From Vibrio furnissii CIP 102972 (GTDB lineage Bacteria; Pseudomonadota; Gammaproteobacteria; Enterobacterales; Vibrionaceae), in contig NZ_ACZP01000020.1 of assembly GCF_000176175.1 (NCBI RefSeq), forward strand, positions 186,001 to 250,000: DNA of 64,000 nt, given 5' to 3'. Of this stretch, positions 1 to 8,983 are shown piece by piece. The notes beneath the pieces were generated by a model, which saw only the letters and a program-made list of their open reading frames with translations, searched no databases and had not been told where the DNA came from. Both the position numbers and the translations under genes were made by a program. Numbering within the stretch: the stretch's first letter is position 1; every line of letters starts with the position of its first letter.

Positions 1-2736
1 TCGCATGCTGGTGTAAGCATTCGTCAGCGCCATCGCCTGTTCTTCTTCCATGACACCTTGCGTGAGCAATGATTCAAAAATTCTCACGTTATCTGACCAA
101 CGCGTCAGCTTAGGTTTGTCATGACTGTAGCGTAGCACCAGGTACTGCGCCAAAAATTCAATGTCGGTAATGCCGCCCACATCTTGCTTGAGCATGAAGC
201 GGCCAGCTTTTTTGCCCCCGAGGTGTTCGCGCATTTTCTGACGCATCTCGACCACCTCTTTCTTGAGCTGGTCCTCATCACGCGGCAACGACAAAATGGC
301 GTGACGCGTGGCAAGAAACGCCTGTTGCAGCGGTTCATCGCCGTAAATGACGCGCGCCCGCACCAGCGCTTGATGTTCCCAAGTCCATGCATCTTCACGT
401 TGATACGCTTCAAACGCATCAATCGGGCTGACCAATAAACCGGATGCGCCGGACGGACGCAAGCGAGTGTCCACATCATACAAAATGCCAGACGCGGTGC
501 GAGTGGAGAAAATATGGATCACGCGCTGCGCCAAGCGCAAGTAAAACTGACGACCGTCGATCTCTTTCACGCCATCGGTATTGGCATCGACCGGGCAGTC
601 GTGAATAAACACGATGTCGAGATCCGAGTTATAGCCCAGTTCCCAACCGCCCACTTTGCCATAGCCGACCACCGCAAAGCCTTTCCCAGCGCGGTCGTGA
701 AGGTGGGTGGGTTCACCGTATTTGGCACTGACTTGCAGCCACGCCTGATGGATTACCGCTTCCACAATCGCTTCGGCAAGATAGGTTAAGTGATCGCTCA
801 CTTTCATCACCGGGAGTACGCCCGCAATGTCGGCAGCGGCAATTTTCAAAATACAAATCTGTTTAAACTGACGCAGCCCTTCCATCTGCTGCTCCATGTC
901 ATCTTCCGGAATACGGGCCAGAAAATCACGCAGCTCGGTTTTGTACCCATCCAACGCAATTGGATTGTACAGATGATGTGGGTCGATCAGCTCATCAAGC
1001 AAAATCGGGTAGCGCGCCAGTTGCTCGGAAATCATCGGGCTGGCAGTACACAAACGTACCAGTTGCGTCAGCGCCGCAGGATGTTCGTCCAGCAGTTCCA
1101 AGTACGTGGTGCGTGTGGCAATGCTGTGCAACAGCGATAACACGCGCGAGAGACCAAATTCGGCATCCGGATGGGCAAAGATGGCTTGATACACTTTAGG
1201 CATCAGACGATTGAGCACGTCTCGCCCTCGCGGGCCAATGGTGCGCTTGGCCAAATCATCTTTAAACTGAATGACGGTGGTCGCCATCGCCTCGCTTTGC
1301 GCACGTGCCAAATCATGTTCAATCACGTGTTCAATCACGTCGCGCTTGTGCGCCATGTCCCACAGCTCATGAAAGTGCGCCGCAATCGCATCGTCTTCCT
1401 CATCCCCTTCATCGCCGATGAGATTGGCAAACACCGCATGAACGCGTCCCATGTGTGCCTGTACGTCATCCAACAGCGCCTGCCAAGAGGCAAAATTCAT
1501 CGCCACCGCCAAACGCAGTTGATCGTCCGCTTTGTCAGGTAACGTCTGGGTTTGCTTATCAGCCAAGGCTTGCAGCAGGTTTTCCAATCGGCGCAGGAAG
1601 CGATAGGCCTCGGTGAGCGCCGCAACTTCTTGCTCTGTGAGCAGAGCCAGCTCGCCAATCGCCTGCAGCGTTTCCAAGAGACCACGCTGACGCAGCGCAG
1701 GCTCACGGCCGCCCCGAATCAACTGGAACACTTGCGCGATAAATTCAATTTCACGAATGCCACCTGCGCCGAGCTTGATGTTGTTACTCAAGCCGCGGCG
1801 ACGCACTTCGCTGCTGATCATCGATTTCATGCGGCGCAACGATTGAATCGCACTAAAGTCGATGTAACGGCGAAACACAAACGGACGCAGCATCTGGCGC
1901 AGCTCTTGATACTGCGAGTACATTTCCCGCCCCATCACGCGCCCTTTGATCATCGCGTAACGTTCCCAGTCACGCCCTTGTTCTTGATAGTAATCCTCCA
2001 GCGCCGCGTAGCTCATCACCAATGGTCCACTTTCGCCAAACGGACGCAAACGCATGTCGACGCGATAGCAGAAGCCATCAAAGGTGTGTTGATCCAACAT
2101 CTTGATGATGCGCTGGCCCAAACGGGTAAAGAATTGCGCGTTGGCGATGGAACGGCGTGTACCCTGCGTTTCGCCATTTTCGGGATAGGTGAAGATCAGG
2201 TCGATATCGGAAGAGAAGTTCAGTTCCCCGCCACCGAGCTTGCCCATCCCAATGATCAACATGGGTTGTGCTTGCCCTTCGGCGTTGCACGGCGTGCCCC
2301 ACTCTTGGCAACAGATGTGATACTGCCATTGATAGGTTTCAAAAATCAGCGCTTCCGCCAGTTGCGACAGGTGCTCGAGGCTCTCATCTAAAGTCCAGCT
2401 GGCGAGAAAATCACGCCACGCAATGCACACCATTTCGCGGTTGCGAAACTGGCGCAACACACGCTGGCCTTGCGTTTCATCCTGGCACTCGCTGAGGAGG
2501 ACATTGAGATGTTGACGATAATGCTCACTGCGCTGCGTGCTCGCCAGCATCGCCGGTAGTTCACGACACAACCCTGCGTCACGCTGCAAGACGTCGCTGA
2601 CAAATTGGCTAAAGCCGAGCACGGTTTTGAGTTGCTGTTGATAGTCGCTGTCCCAGTCGGCAATCACCGGCTGTTGCTCAAGAAGCAGTTGATACTGATG
2701 GTCGGCATGAGCCTCAAGTTTTGGCGGCAATGACAT
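1..2736 (-). CDS. glnE: Bifunctional glutamine synthetase adenylyltransferase / adenylyl-removing enzyme, C-terminus cut by window edge
   Basis: GlnE adenylylates glutamine synthetase when nitrogen is plentiful and deadenylylates it when nitrogen is scarce, under PII control, in the cytoplasm. The reading frame is open from the ATG at 2736 to base 1 (912 codons). Family members are about 945 residues, so roughly 35 C-terminal residues lie outside the window. Two nucleotidyltransferase halves are visible: GGGELNFSSDIDLIF at about 168-182 (adenylyl-removing half) and GYGKVGGWELGYNSDLDIVF at about 690-710 (adenylyl-transfer half). Both keep the G-G-x-E-L and D-x-D metal-binding pattern. The start at MSLPPKLEAH sits at the usual N-terminus. 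It is followed by a short gap and the chemoreceptor terminator, so it probably has its own promoter. The identification is secure. Confidence 0.95.
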   Translation of the reverse strand, partial: MSLPPKLEAHADHQYQLLLEQQPVIADWDSDYQQQLKTVLGFSQFVSDVLQRDAGLCRELPAMLASTQRSEHYRQHLNVLLSECQDETQGQRVLRQFRNREMVCIAWRDFLASWTLDESLEHLSQLAEALIFETYQWQYHICCQEWGTPCNAEGQAQPMLIIGMGKLGGGELNFSSDIDLIFTYPENGETQGTRRSIANAQFFTRLGQRIIKMLDQHTFDGFCYRVDMRLRPFGESGPLVMSYAALEDYYQEQGRDWERYAMIKGRVMGREMYSQYQELRQMLRPFVFRRYIDFSAIQSLRRMKSMISSEVRRRGLSNNIKLGAGGIREIEFIAQVFQLIRGGREPALRQRGLLETLQAIGELALLTEQEVAALTEAYRFLRRLENLLQALADKQTQTLPDKADDQLRLAVAMNFASWQALLDDVQAHMGRVHAVFANLIGDEGDEEDDAIAAHFHELWDMAHKRDVIEHVIEHDLARAQSEAMATTVIQFKDDLAKRTIGPRGRDVLNRLMPKVYQAIFAHPDAEFGLSRVLSLLHSIATRTTYLELLDEHPAALTQLVRLCTASPMISEQLARYPILLDELIDPHHLYNPIALDGYKTELRDFLARIPEDDMEQQMEGLRQFKQICILKIAAADIAGVLPVMKVSDHLTYLAEAIVEAVIHQAWLQVSAKYGEPTHLHDRAGKGFAVVGYGKVGGWELGYNSDLDIVFIHDCPVDANTDGVKEIDGRQFYLRLAQRVIHIFSTRTASGILYDVDTRLRPSGASGLLVSPIDAFEAYQREDAWTWEHQALVRARVIYGDEPLQQAFLATRHAILSLPRDEDQLKKEVVEMRQKMREHLGGKKAGRFMLKQDVGGITDIEFLAQYLVLRYSHDKPKLTRWSDNVRIFESLLTQGVMEEEQAMALTNAYTSMR

Positions 2737-2787
2737 GATGCATCCTTGTCTCTACGAATAGTGTAGTTATAACAGACTTGAACCAAT

Positions 2788-2820
2788 AAAAAACGCCCAC
2801 AAATCAATTGTGGGCGTTCT
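2788..2820 (-). terminator. Rho-independent terminator of the chemoreceptor gene
   Basis: The arms AACGCCCACAA and TTGTGGGCGTT form a near-perfect stem around a short loop. On the minus strand the stem is followed by a run of six T, just after the stop codon at 2838. Confidence 0.85.
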
Positions 2821-2837
2821 TTCATCGTGTGGAACAA

Positions 2838-4094
2838 TCAGACTTTAAACACGGTAATTTTACGATCCAACTCTTCCGCATTGCTTTGCATGATTTCGGA
2901 GGTTTCCAGCAATTCACTGACCACCGTGACCGATGCTTCCACCAGCTCACGCACATTGGTCAGATTCTGGTTCATCTCTTCCGCGACGCTGGTTTGTTGG
3001 CTGGCCGCCGTCGCGATTTGGAAATTCATGTCGTTAATTTGCTGCACTTGTTGGACGATACCATCCAATTCGCGGCCGGCATTGGTGACCAGTTCCACGC
3101 CATCGGCGGCTTCCACCACGCTTTTTTCCATCAGATCGACCGCGGAGTTGGCGCTCGCTTGCAGGTGAGAAATCATGTCTTGAATTTCCACCGTCGCGTG
3201 TTGCGTGCGCTGCGCAAGGTTACGCACTTCATCGGCCACCACCGCAAAACCGCGACCCGCTTCGCCCGCGCGCGCTGCTTCAATCGCGGCATTCAGAGCC
3301 AATAAGTTGGTTTGTTCAGAGATGCCTTGAATGGTGCCGACCACGCTGCCGATCGCCACCACGCGCTCTTCAACCTGATTCACCGCACCTGCCGATGCGG
3401 AAATGTCTTTCGACAGCTCACTCATCTTGCCGATGGTCTGTTTCACAAAACGCTGTCCTGTGCTGGCTTGGTGCGACGCATTTTCTGTGAGCGAGGAGGC
3501 ATTTTGTGCATGCTCGGCCACCGTTTGAACGGTAGACGACATTTCGCTCATCGCCGTCGCCAGTTGGTCAATCTCTTGGAACTCTTCTTGCGCCGATTCT
3601 TTGGTTTCCGACATGCTCATGGTCATGACTTCGGTCAACGCTGTCAGCTCTTGCGAGGCGTTGACTTGCGTTTTGATCAGCTCTTGCAGTTGCAAACGGG
3701 TCTTTTCCAATTCGCGCGCCACGTCGCCGTACTCGTCTTTACATGCCATGCCGATCGGCTCAGACAGATCGCGACTTGCCATTTGATTGATCGCATCACT
3801 GAGGTATTGCGTCTGACGCAGCATAATGCGCGCGGCAAACAGCAGCAGCACCACAAACACCACAATCATCAACCCAGTTTGCCACACCACCTGCATCAGA
3901 TACGCATCGTAATGCTTTTGTGCCACCTCAACGCTTTGTGTCGCCGCCAAGAGCGAGTCATAGAATGTGCTGGCATCTGACAACTGTTTGCCAATGATCA
4001 ACGCGGTACTGAAGACCATTAACAGGATCATTTTTGGAACCAGCCGAATGTCCGTGATCACACGCTCCCACGGTTTAAAAACCATCCTCGCCAT
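2838..4094 (-). CDS. Methyl-accepting chemotaxis protein with a minimal periplasmic loop
   Basis: This is a membrane chemoreceptor that would signal through CheW/CheA to the flagellar motor. The ATG at 4094 (MARMVFKPWE) follows a GGAGAA ribosome site; an upstream in-frame start at 4148 has none. Protein of 418 residues: transmembrane helix about 19-36, a loop of only about 30 residues outside the membrane, transmembrane helix about 67-92, a HAMP-like linker about 93-145, then a long coiled-coil signalling domain. The tip contains NLLALNAAIEAARAGEAGRG and GFAVVADEVRNLAQRT, the hallmark of the family. There is no recognisable Cache, PAS or four-helix ligand domain, so the stimulus cannot be guessed; it may sense the membrane or work through a partner. 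No gene symbol can be assigned. Confidence 0.92.
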   Translation of the reverse strand: MARMVFKPWERVITDIRLVPKMILLMVFSTALIIGKQLSDASTFYDSLLAATQSVEVAQKHYDAYLMQVVWQTGLMIVVFVVLLLFAARIMLRQTQYLSDAINQMASRDLSEPIGMACKDEYGDVARELEKTRLQLQELIKTQVNASQELTALTEVMTMSMSETKESAQEEFQEIDQLATAMSEMSSTVQTVAEHAQNASSLTENASHQASTGQRFVKQTIGKMSELSKDISASAGAVNQVEERVVAIGSVVGTIQGISEQTNLLALNAAIEAARAGEAGRGFAVVADEVRNLAQRTQHATVEIQDMISHLQASANSAVDLMEKSVVEAADGVELVTNAGRELDGIVQQVQQINDMNFQIATAASQQTSVAEEMNQNLTNVRELVEASVTVVSELLETSEIMQSNAEELDRKITVFKV

Positions 4095-4187
4095 TGTCAG
4101 TTCTCCATTAAGTCTTTTATATTGAAAACATTCATGATTGATTGCCACTTTCAGGCAAGCGGCAAACTTATTTATTTCGAGCTTCGT

Positions 4188-4973
4188 ATGAAAAACGATG
4201 ATATCAAAGATGAAACCCGGCCAATGAGCTTATTGTCGCTGATCCTGTCATTCATGGCGCTATTTGTGATCTCAGGCTTGTTGTTTGTCCCGGTTGAACA
4301 TGAAACGCGACAGGTTCTTATCGGCCTTGATTTTGTCATCTGTAGCATTTTTATCCTGCAACTCAGCATAGATTTGATCCGCGCCACAGATCGCGTGCAA
4401 TTTCTGAAACGCCATTGGATCGATATTTTGGCCAGCATTCCGGCCATCGAGCCGTTGCGTTTTGCCCGCATCTTTCACATTTTGCGCGTGATCTTGGTGA
4501 TCCGATCCGGGCGCATGGTGCTCCGCCAATTGTTGGCCAACCGCCGAGAAACCACTTTGGCGACCATTCTACTGCTATTGGTGGTGTTGCTGACGCTGGG
4601 ATCGAGCATGATGCTGTTCTTTGAAACCCAAGCTCCCAACGCCAACATCACTGATGGAGGGGAAGCCTTGTGGTGGGCACTGGTGACGATCTCGACCGTG
4701 GGCTATGGCGATCATTATCCAGTGACCTTGGCCGGTAAAATTGTTGCGTCGGTGATGATCGTGTGCGGTGTGGGGATGTTCGGTATGATTTCTGGTTTGA
4801 TCGCCTCGTTCCTCTCTTCACCGGATCATAGCCAAACGGCGCGCTCGGAAAATCAGGAACGCTTGATCAAGCAAATGGTGACCCAGCAACACGAGATCAT
4901 TTTGCGATTGAAAGAGTTGGAAGAACGCGTCGATCGGGACCGTCAAGCGCGGGTAAACAAAAGGGATGCCTAA
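4188..4973 (+). CDS. Six-helix voltage-gated-type potassium channel
   Basis: Inner-membrane ion channel of the Ion_trans / KvAP-like class, 261 residues from the ATG at 4188 (MKNDDIKDET). The selectivity filter TVGYGD is intact near residue 175. Hydrophobic segments correspond to S1-S4, and the S4-like stretch has regularly spaced arginines (RFARIFHILRVILVIRSGRM). A pore helix and S6 follow. The C-terminus (about 215-261) is a charged, predicted coiled coil (LIKQMVTQQHEIILRLKELE) that could assemble tetramers. No RCK/TrkA-N nucleotide-binding domain is present. An in-frame ATG at 4224 is a possible shorter start; an upstream start at 4122 would overlap the chemoreceptor's promoter region and is unlikely. 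The stop codon lies in the loop of the following terminator. Confidence 0.85.
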   Translation: MKNDDIKDETRPMSLLSLILSFMALFVISGLLFVPVEHETRQVLIGLDFVICSIFILQLSIDLIRATDRVQFLKRHWIDILASIPAIEPLRFARIFHILRVILVIRSGRMVLRQLLANRRETTLATILLLLVVLLTLGSSMMLFFETQAPNANITDGGEALWWALVTISTVGYGDHYPVTLAGKIVASVMIVCGVGMFGMISGLIASFLSSPDHSQTARSENQERLIKQMVTQQHEIILRLKELEERVDRDRQARVNKRDA

Positions 4974-4984
4974 GCATCCCTTTC
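4960..4984 (+). terminator. Terminator after the potassium channel gene
   Basis: AAAGGGATGC and GCATCCCTTT form a ten-base stem whose four-base loop contains the channel stop codon. It may also serve the converging triphosphatase gene from the other side. Confidence 0.7.
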
Positions 4985-5000
4985 AATCGAGTGTGAGTGA

Positions 5001-6518
5001 TTATTCACGCCAGTAAGGCGAGGTTTCCAGACTGATAATCCGCGTCTGTTCCATCGCGTGCAGGATGGAGTTCTCCTGACGGATCAACCAACGTTTGAGC
5101 TGCTCTTGCTCGTCGCTTTCCAAACGCTCCACCATGGCTTCCACGGGTTTGAGCGTCAGTAAGTCATCAATGCCGTGCAGCAAGTCCGCTAATGGCAGAC
5201 GAAACGCTTGGCGCTCTTCTGGGTCGAACAGGCTGGCAAAGCTGATGCCGGTATATAGGCTGCGCATCAAACGATACTGCTGGTCGATGTATTCCTGACA
5301 AGTCAACTGGCGATCCGGCGGGAAGACCTCTTGCAACTCGGCCCACGCGCGGCTCAGTTGTTTCACCGCAAAATGATGAATGTTGAGCGCCATTTTCTCG
5401 CGCGCTTTGTCATCCAAGAACGGCTGCCAGCCACGCGTTAAAATCCAGCGACTGAGATCCAGCAGCAATCCGGTATAGCGAGCCGAGTTGAGCAGTTTTA
5501 GCATCTCCTCACGCTGCGGCAAAGCATCTTGCAGTTGCTTCAGTTCGCTGATCAGGAATTTACGTGCATCCAGTTTACGCAGCGCGTACCCTTTGTCTTC
5601 AAGCAATTCATTTAGGTAATCGTATTGCTTAAGCCACGTCAGTTCGCCTTCAAGCCATTTCAGCTCTTGGCGTAGAATGGCACTGGCGCGACGCGGCACC
5701 ACCCCACCGTACACGGCCAACACCTGACGAATAAAACTGATGGCATGACTGATTTCATGCAAGGCAGGAATCGAATCACGCTCGGTGTAAATTTGCTCAT
5801 GGTGATGCCAATGCGACAGCGCATGCTCCAACGAGTTAATAAAGCACGATTCCACCGTATCTTGGCTCTGCGTATTCACCAGGGCCAACGGTGCCACTTC
5901 ATCTCCTTGATAGTCCGCCGCCAAGCGATACCCGCGCGCCGCTTTACTCATGTTGCCTAAACGCATGCCGCCCTGTTCACACAATTGGCGCGCGAGCGTA
6001 AATAGCGCATCGGTCTGACCGGATTTCAGCTCCAATTCCACTTCACAAATCGGCGCTTCTCGGTCACCTGCGACCACCACACCTTGGTCGAAAGCCACTT
6101 CGATTTGGCTACCATCCGGCATGCCAATCAACCATTGCTCACGGTTAAAGTTCGTCGAGAATAGTGCAACCAATTCCGATTGCAGGGTCGCCACATCACG
6201 CTCCGCCGGCCAAATGTCTGCAGGGTGCAGCGACAAATCCGGTTCATTACAATGATGTTCTGCGTTGTACTCCGGTCTTTGGTGCAAGCCTGCGACCACG
6301 CGCCCCGCCGTTTTCACGGTTTGAACAAACACGTCATCAAAACGGCGGATACGAAGTCCGATGTCATGTTGGCGTAACCAGTTGTCGGGAGAATCAAAGT
6401 AGGTATTTCCTAACTCACGACAACTATGCTGAAGTACTTTGGTTTCAGAAATTTTTTTCAGTAAAACTTCTGAAAATTCAGGAGAAACAAAAAACTTCAG
6501 TTCTATCTCGGTTTCCAT
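5001..6518 (-). CDS. ygiF: CYTH-CHAD inorganic triphosphatase (YgiF family)
   Basis: Predicted cytoplasmic triphosphate hydrolase of the CYTH superfamily fused to a CHAD helical domain, as in E. coli YgiF. Start chosen at METEIELKFF (ATG 6518): the AAAGG at about 6525-6530 is well spaced for it and too close for the ATG six bases upstream. The signature ExExK appears at residues 4-8 (EIELK). Further acidic and basic tunnel residues follow (GLRIRRF near 57, EVELELKSG near 170). The CHAD part, about 220-490, is histidine- and arginine-rich helices. In E. coli the enzyme hydrolyses inorganic tripolyphosphate; CHAD domains are associated with polyphosphate binding. It lies back-to-back with the DUF47-phosphate transporter pair, which fits a phosphate theme. 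Confidence 0.85.
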   Translation of the reverse strand: METEIELKFFVSPEFSEVLLKKISETKVLQHSCRELGNTYFDSPDNWLRQHDIGLRIRRFDDVFVQTVKTAGRVVAGLHQRPEYNAEHHCNEPDLSLHPADIWPAERDVATLQSELVALFSTNFNREQWLIGMPDGSQIEVAFDQGVVVAGDREAPICEVELELKSGQTDALFTLARQLCEQGGMRLGNMSKAARGYRLAADYQGDEVAPLALVNTQSQDTVESCFINSLEHALSHWHHHEQIYTERDSIPALHEISHAISFIRQVLAVYGGVVPRRASAILRQELKWLEGELTWLKQYDYLNELLEDKGYALRKLDARKFLISELKQLQDALPQREEMLKLLNSARYTGLLLDLSRWILTRGWQPFLDDKAREKMALNIHHFAVKQLSRAWAELQEVFPPDRQLTCQEYIDQQYRLMRSLYTGISFASLFDPEERQAFRLPLADLLHGIDDLLTLKPVEAMVERLESDEQEQLKRWLIRQENSILHAMEQTRIISLETSPYWRE

Positions 6519-6623
6519 AGCCATACCTTTCGAAGCAGATAGCGACAGGATATTGCCTAATAGACACCGGGGCAAGAAAGAAATATCGGCAGTTTGATGA
6601 TCTAAAACAGTTTAAATGCGCCA

Positions 6624-6652
6624 TTGAATGGGTTAACATGCGCGCCTTTATA
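6624..6652 (+). promoter_or_regulatory. Sigma-70-type promoter for the DUF47-Pit pair
   Basis: A -35 element TTGAAT (6624-6629) and -10 element TTTATA (6647-6652) are separated by exactly 17 bases, in the divergent gap before the DUF47 gene. No Pho-box-like CTGTCA repeat was seen here. Prediction from sequence only. Confidence 0.5.
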
Positions 6653-6723
6653 GCCAACGCTCAACATTTCACCATAGAATGGTTTATGTTCTTTTTAGGT
6701 TATAGCAATTAGGTTGAATGACC

Positions 6724-7404
6724 ATGCCAGTAAATACAATCATGGGGTTATTTGCAAAGTCCCCTATTAAGCCTTTGCAACGACACGTTGTGTGTGTCAA
6801 TGAATGTTGCTCTCACCTCATCAACTTCTTTGAAGTTTGTGCCAAAGGTGATTGGGAAAAAGCAGCAGAAATTCGCGCACAAATTTCTCATCTTGAGAAA
6901 GAAGCTGATGTGTTAAAGCGTGAAATTCGTCTAAAACTTCCTCGCGGTTTGTTTTTGCCAGTTGATCGTACCGACATGCTCGAACTTCTGACTCAACAAG
7001 ATAAACTTGCCAACCTTGCGAAAGACATCGCTGGCCGTGTTTACGGTCGTCAACTCGTTATTCCTGAGCCTCTTCAAGAAAACTTCCTTGCTTATATTAA
7101 ACGTTGTCTCGATGCAGCAAACCAAGCACAGAAAGTCATCAATGAGCTCGATGAGTTATTGGAAACTGGATTTAAAGGCCGTGAAGTAACACTTGTGGCT
7201 GAGATGATCCATCAACTGGATGTGATTGAAGATGACACCGATGCCATGCAGATTCGCCTGCGCCAACAACTGATGGCGATTGAATCTACCATGAACCCAA
7301 TCGATGTGATGTTCTTATACAAAATTTTTGAGTGGGTAGGTGGTATTGCCGACCAGGCACAGCGCGTTGGTGCTCGTCTGGAAGTCATGCTGTCTCGTTC
7401 TTAA
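6724..7404 (+). CDS. DUF47 / TIGR00153 PhoU-like protein paired with the phosphate transporter
   Basis: A 226-residue cytoplasmic helical protein of the DUF47 family, distantly related to PhoU and nearly always encoded next to a Pit transporter. That is the case here: the transporter gene follows in the same direction after about 150 bases. The start at MPVNTIMGLF (ATG 6724) matches the family N-terminus and has AGGT about 10 bases upstream; an ATG at 6718 is possible. Helical segments with paired acidic residues (HLEKEADVLKREI near 58-70, HQLDVIEDDTDAM near 160) resemble the metal-cluster motifs of PhoU. It probably modulates phosphate transport; the molecular role is not well established. 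Confidence 0.85.
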   Translation: MPVNTIMGLFAKSPIKPLQRHVVCVNECCSHLINFFEVCAKGDWEKAAEIRAQISHLEKEADVLKREIRLKLPRGLFLPVDRTDMLELLTQQDKLANLAKDIAGRVYGRQLVIPEPLQENFLAYIKRCLDAANQAQKVINELDELLETGFKGREVTLVAEMIHQLDVIEDDTDAMQIRLRQQLMAIESTMNPIDVMFLYKIFEWVGGIADQAQRVGARLEVMLSRS

Positions 7405-7556
7405 ATCATTAAAGTTAACCAAATAACTAAGAGCACTATTTTTCGAAAAGACCACGGATTAGGCGTTGAATATTTTCCTCGCTGATGGGCTTTTCTCGTG
7501 TCAAAAAAAGCACGATTCGAATACGCTCCGCTTGTTATAAACAACTAGGTATTACG

Positions 7557-8816
7557 ATGGATATCCTTACGAACTACGGTACTATCCTGATTATTGTTGC
7601 TGCGATCTTCGGTTTTCTCATGGCAATTGGTATTGGCGCGAACGACGTGGCCAATGCAATGGGCACCTCCGTTGGTTCTAAAGCACTGACCGTGAAACAA
7701 GCGATCATCATCGCGATGATCTTTGAATTTGCGGGCGCCTATCTGGCGGGCGGCGAAGTTACCGAAACCATCCGTAACGGTGTTATCGAAACATCTCTTT
7801 TTGCGAGCCAACCCGACGTTCTAGTCTACGGCATGATGTCAGCACTGCTGGCAGCGGGTACTTGGCTTCTTCTCGCATCTTACATGGGCTGGCCCGTGTC
7901 AACCACGCACTCTATCATTGGTGCCATCATCGGTTTTGCTTGTGTTTCTGTGGGTACAGAAGCGGTGGACTGGGGGTCAGTTCAAGGCATCGTGGGCAGT
8001 TGGATTGTGACACCGGTAATCTCTGGTATCTTTGCTTACATCATCTTCGTCAGCGCACAACGCCTGATTTTTGATACCGAAGACCCGCTATTCAACGCGA
8101 AACGCTTCGTCCCTGTCTACATGTTCATCACCACCATGGTGATTGCACTGGTAACCATCAAGAAAGGTCTTAAACACGTGGGTCTGCACCTCTCTAGCTC
8201 TGAAGCTTGGGTGTGCGCTGCGATCATTTCTACCATCGTGATGGTGGGTGGCTACCTGTACATTCAGAAAAAATTCGCGAACCGCGATGAAGACCGCAGC
8301 TACAGTGGCGTCGAAAGCATCTTTAGTATTCTGATGGTGATCACCGCGTGTGCAATGGCATTTGCGCATGGTTCAAACGACGTCGCCAACGCGATTGGTC
8401 CCCTATCTGCAGTTGTATCGACTGTAAGCCATCTGGGTGAAGTGACTGCGAAAAGTTCTATCGCATGGTGGATTCTACCAATGGGTGGTCTGGGCATCGT
8501 GGTGGGTCTCGCTACACTGGGTCACAAAGTGATGGCAACCATCGGTACCGGTATCACCGAGCTGACACCAAGCCGTGGCTTTGCCGCTCAGCTAGCGACT
8601 GCTTCAACCGTTGTTCTCGCTTCAGGAACTGGCCTGCCTATCTCAACCACACAAACACTGGTTGGTGCGGTTCTGGGTGTCGGTTTTGCACGTGGTATCG
8701 CGGCATTGAACCTGGGCGTCGTGCGTAATATCGTGGCGTCATGGATTGTGACTCTGCCTGCAGGTGCATTGCTGGCTGTGGTCTTCTTCTACGCAATTCA
8801 GGCTGTTTTCGCATAA
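7557..8816 (+). CDS. pit: Low-affinity inorganic phosphate transporter, Pit family
   Basis: Inner-membrane symporter of metal-phosphate complexes driven by proton or cation gradient. 419 residues from the ATG at 7557, which has AGGT six bases upstream; earlier in-frame starts have no ribosome site. The two inverted-repeat halves each carry the PHO-4 signature: GANDVANAMGT near 22 and GSNDVANAIGP near 271. About ten hydrophobic helices can be traced, with a hydrophilic cytoplasmic loop around 220-255 (QKKFANRDEDRSYSG). Co-oriented with the DUF47 gene and followed by a terminator, so the two probably form one transcription unit. The exact substrate (phosphate rather than sulfate) is inferred from family and neighbour. 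Confidence 0.92.
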   Translation: MDILTNYGTILIIVAAIFGFLMAIGIGANDVANAMGTSVGSKALTVKQAIIIAMIFEFAGAYLAGGEVTETIRNGVIETSLFASQPDVLVYGMMSALLAAGTWLLLASYMGWPVSTTHSIIGAIIGFACVSVGTEAVDWGSVQGIVGSWIVTPVISGIFAYIIFVSAQRLIFDTEDPLFNAKRFVPVYMFITTMVIALVTIKKGLKHVGLHLSSSEAWVCAAIISTIVMVGGYLYIQKKFANRDEDRSYSGVESIFSILMVITACAMAFAHGSNDVANAIGPLSAVVSTVSHLGEVTAKSSIAWWILPMGGLGIVVGLATLGHKVMATIGTGITELTPSRGFAAQLATASTVVLASGTGLPISTTQTLVGAVLGVGFARGIAALNLGVVRNIVASWIVTLPAGALLAVVFFYAIQAVFA

Positions 8817-8870
8817 ACCGCCACGTCAGTCGTATGTAAGCGCTTTGTCATTATTGACTCAAACGCACAG

Positions 8871-8895
8871 AAAGGGAGGCTTTGCCTCCCTTCTT
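8871..8895 (+). terminator. Terminator after the phosphate transporter
   Basis: GGGAGGC and GCCTCCC form a seven-base G+C stem with a TTT loop, flanked by AAA and TTCTTT. Confidence 0.75.
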
Positions 8896-8983
8896 TGTTG
8901 CACCGCATGTGGAAAGTTCTTACTATTTGGCAATCAAACACAATGGCTTTTCATGCCAAACTCGTCATAACAAGGGATTTACC

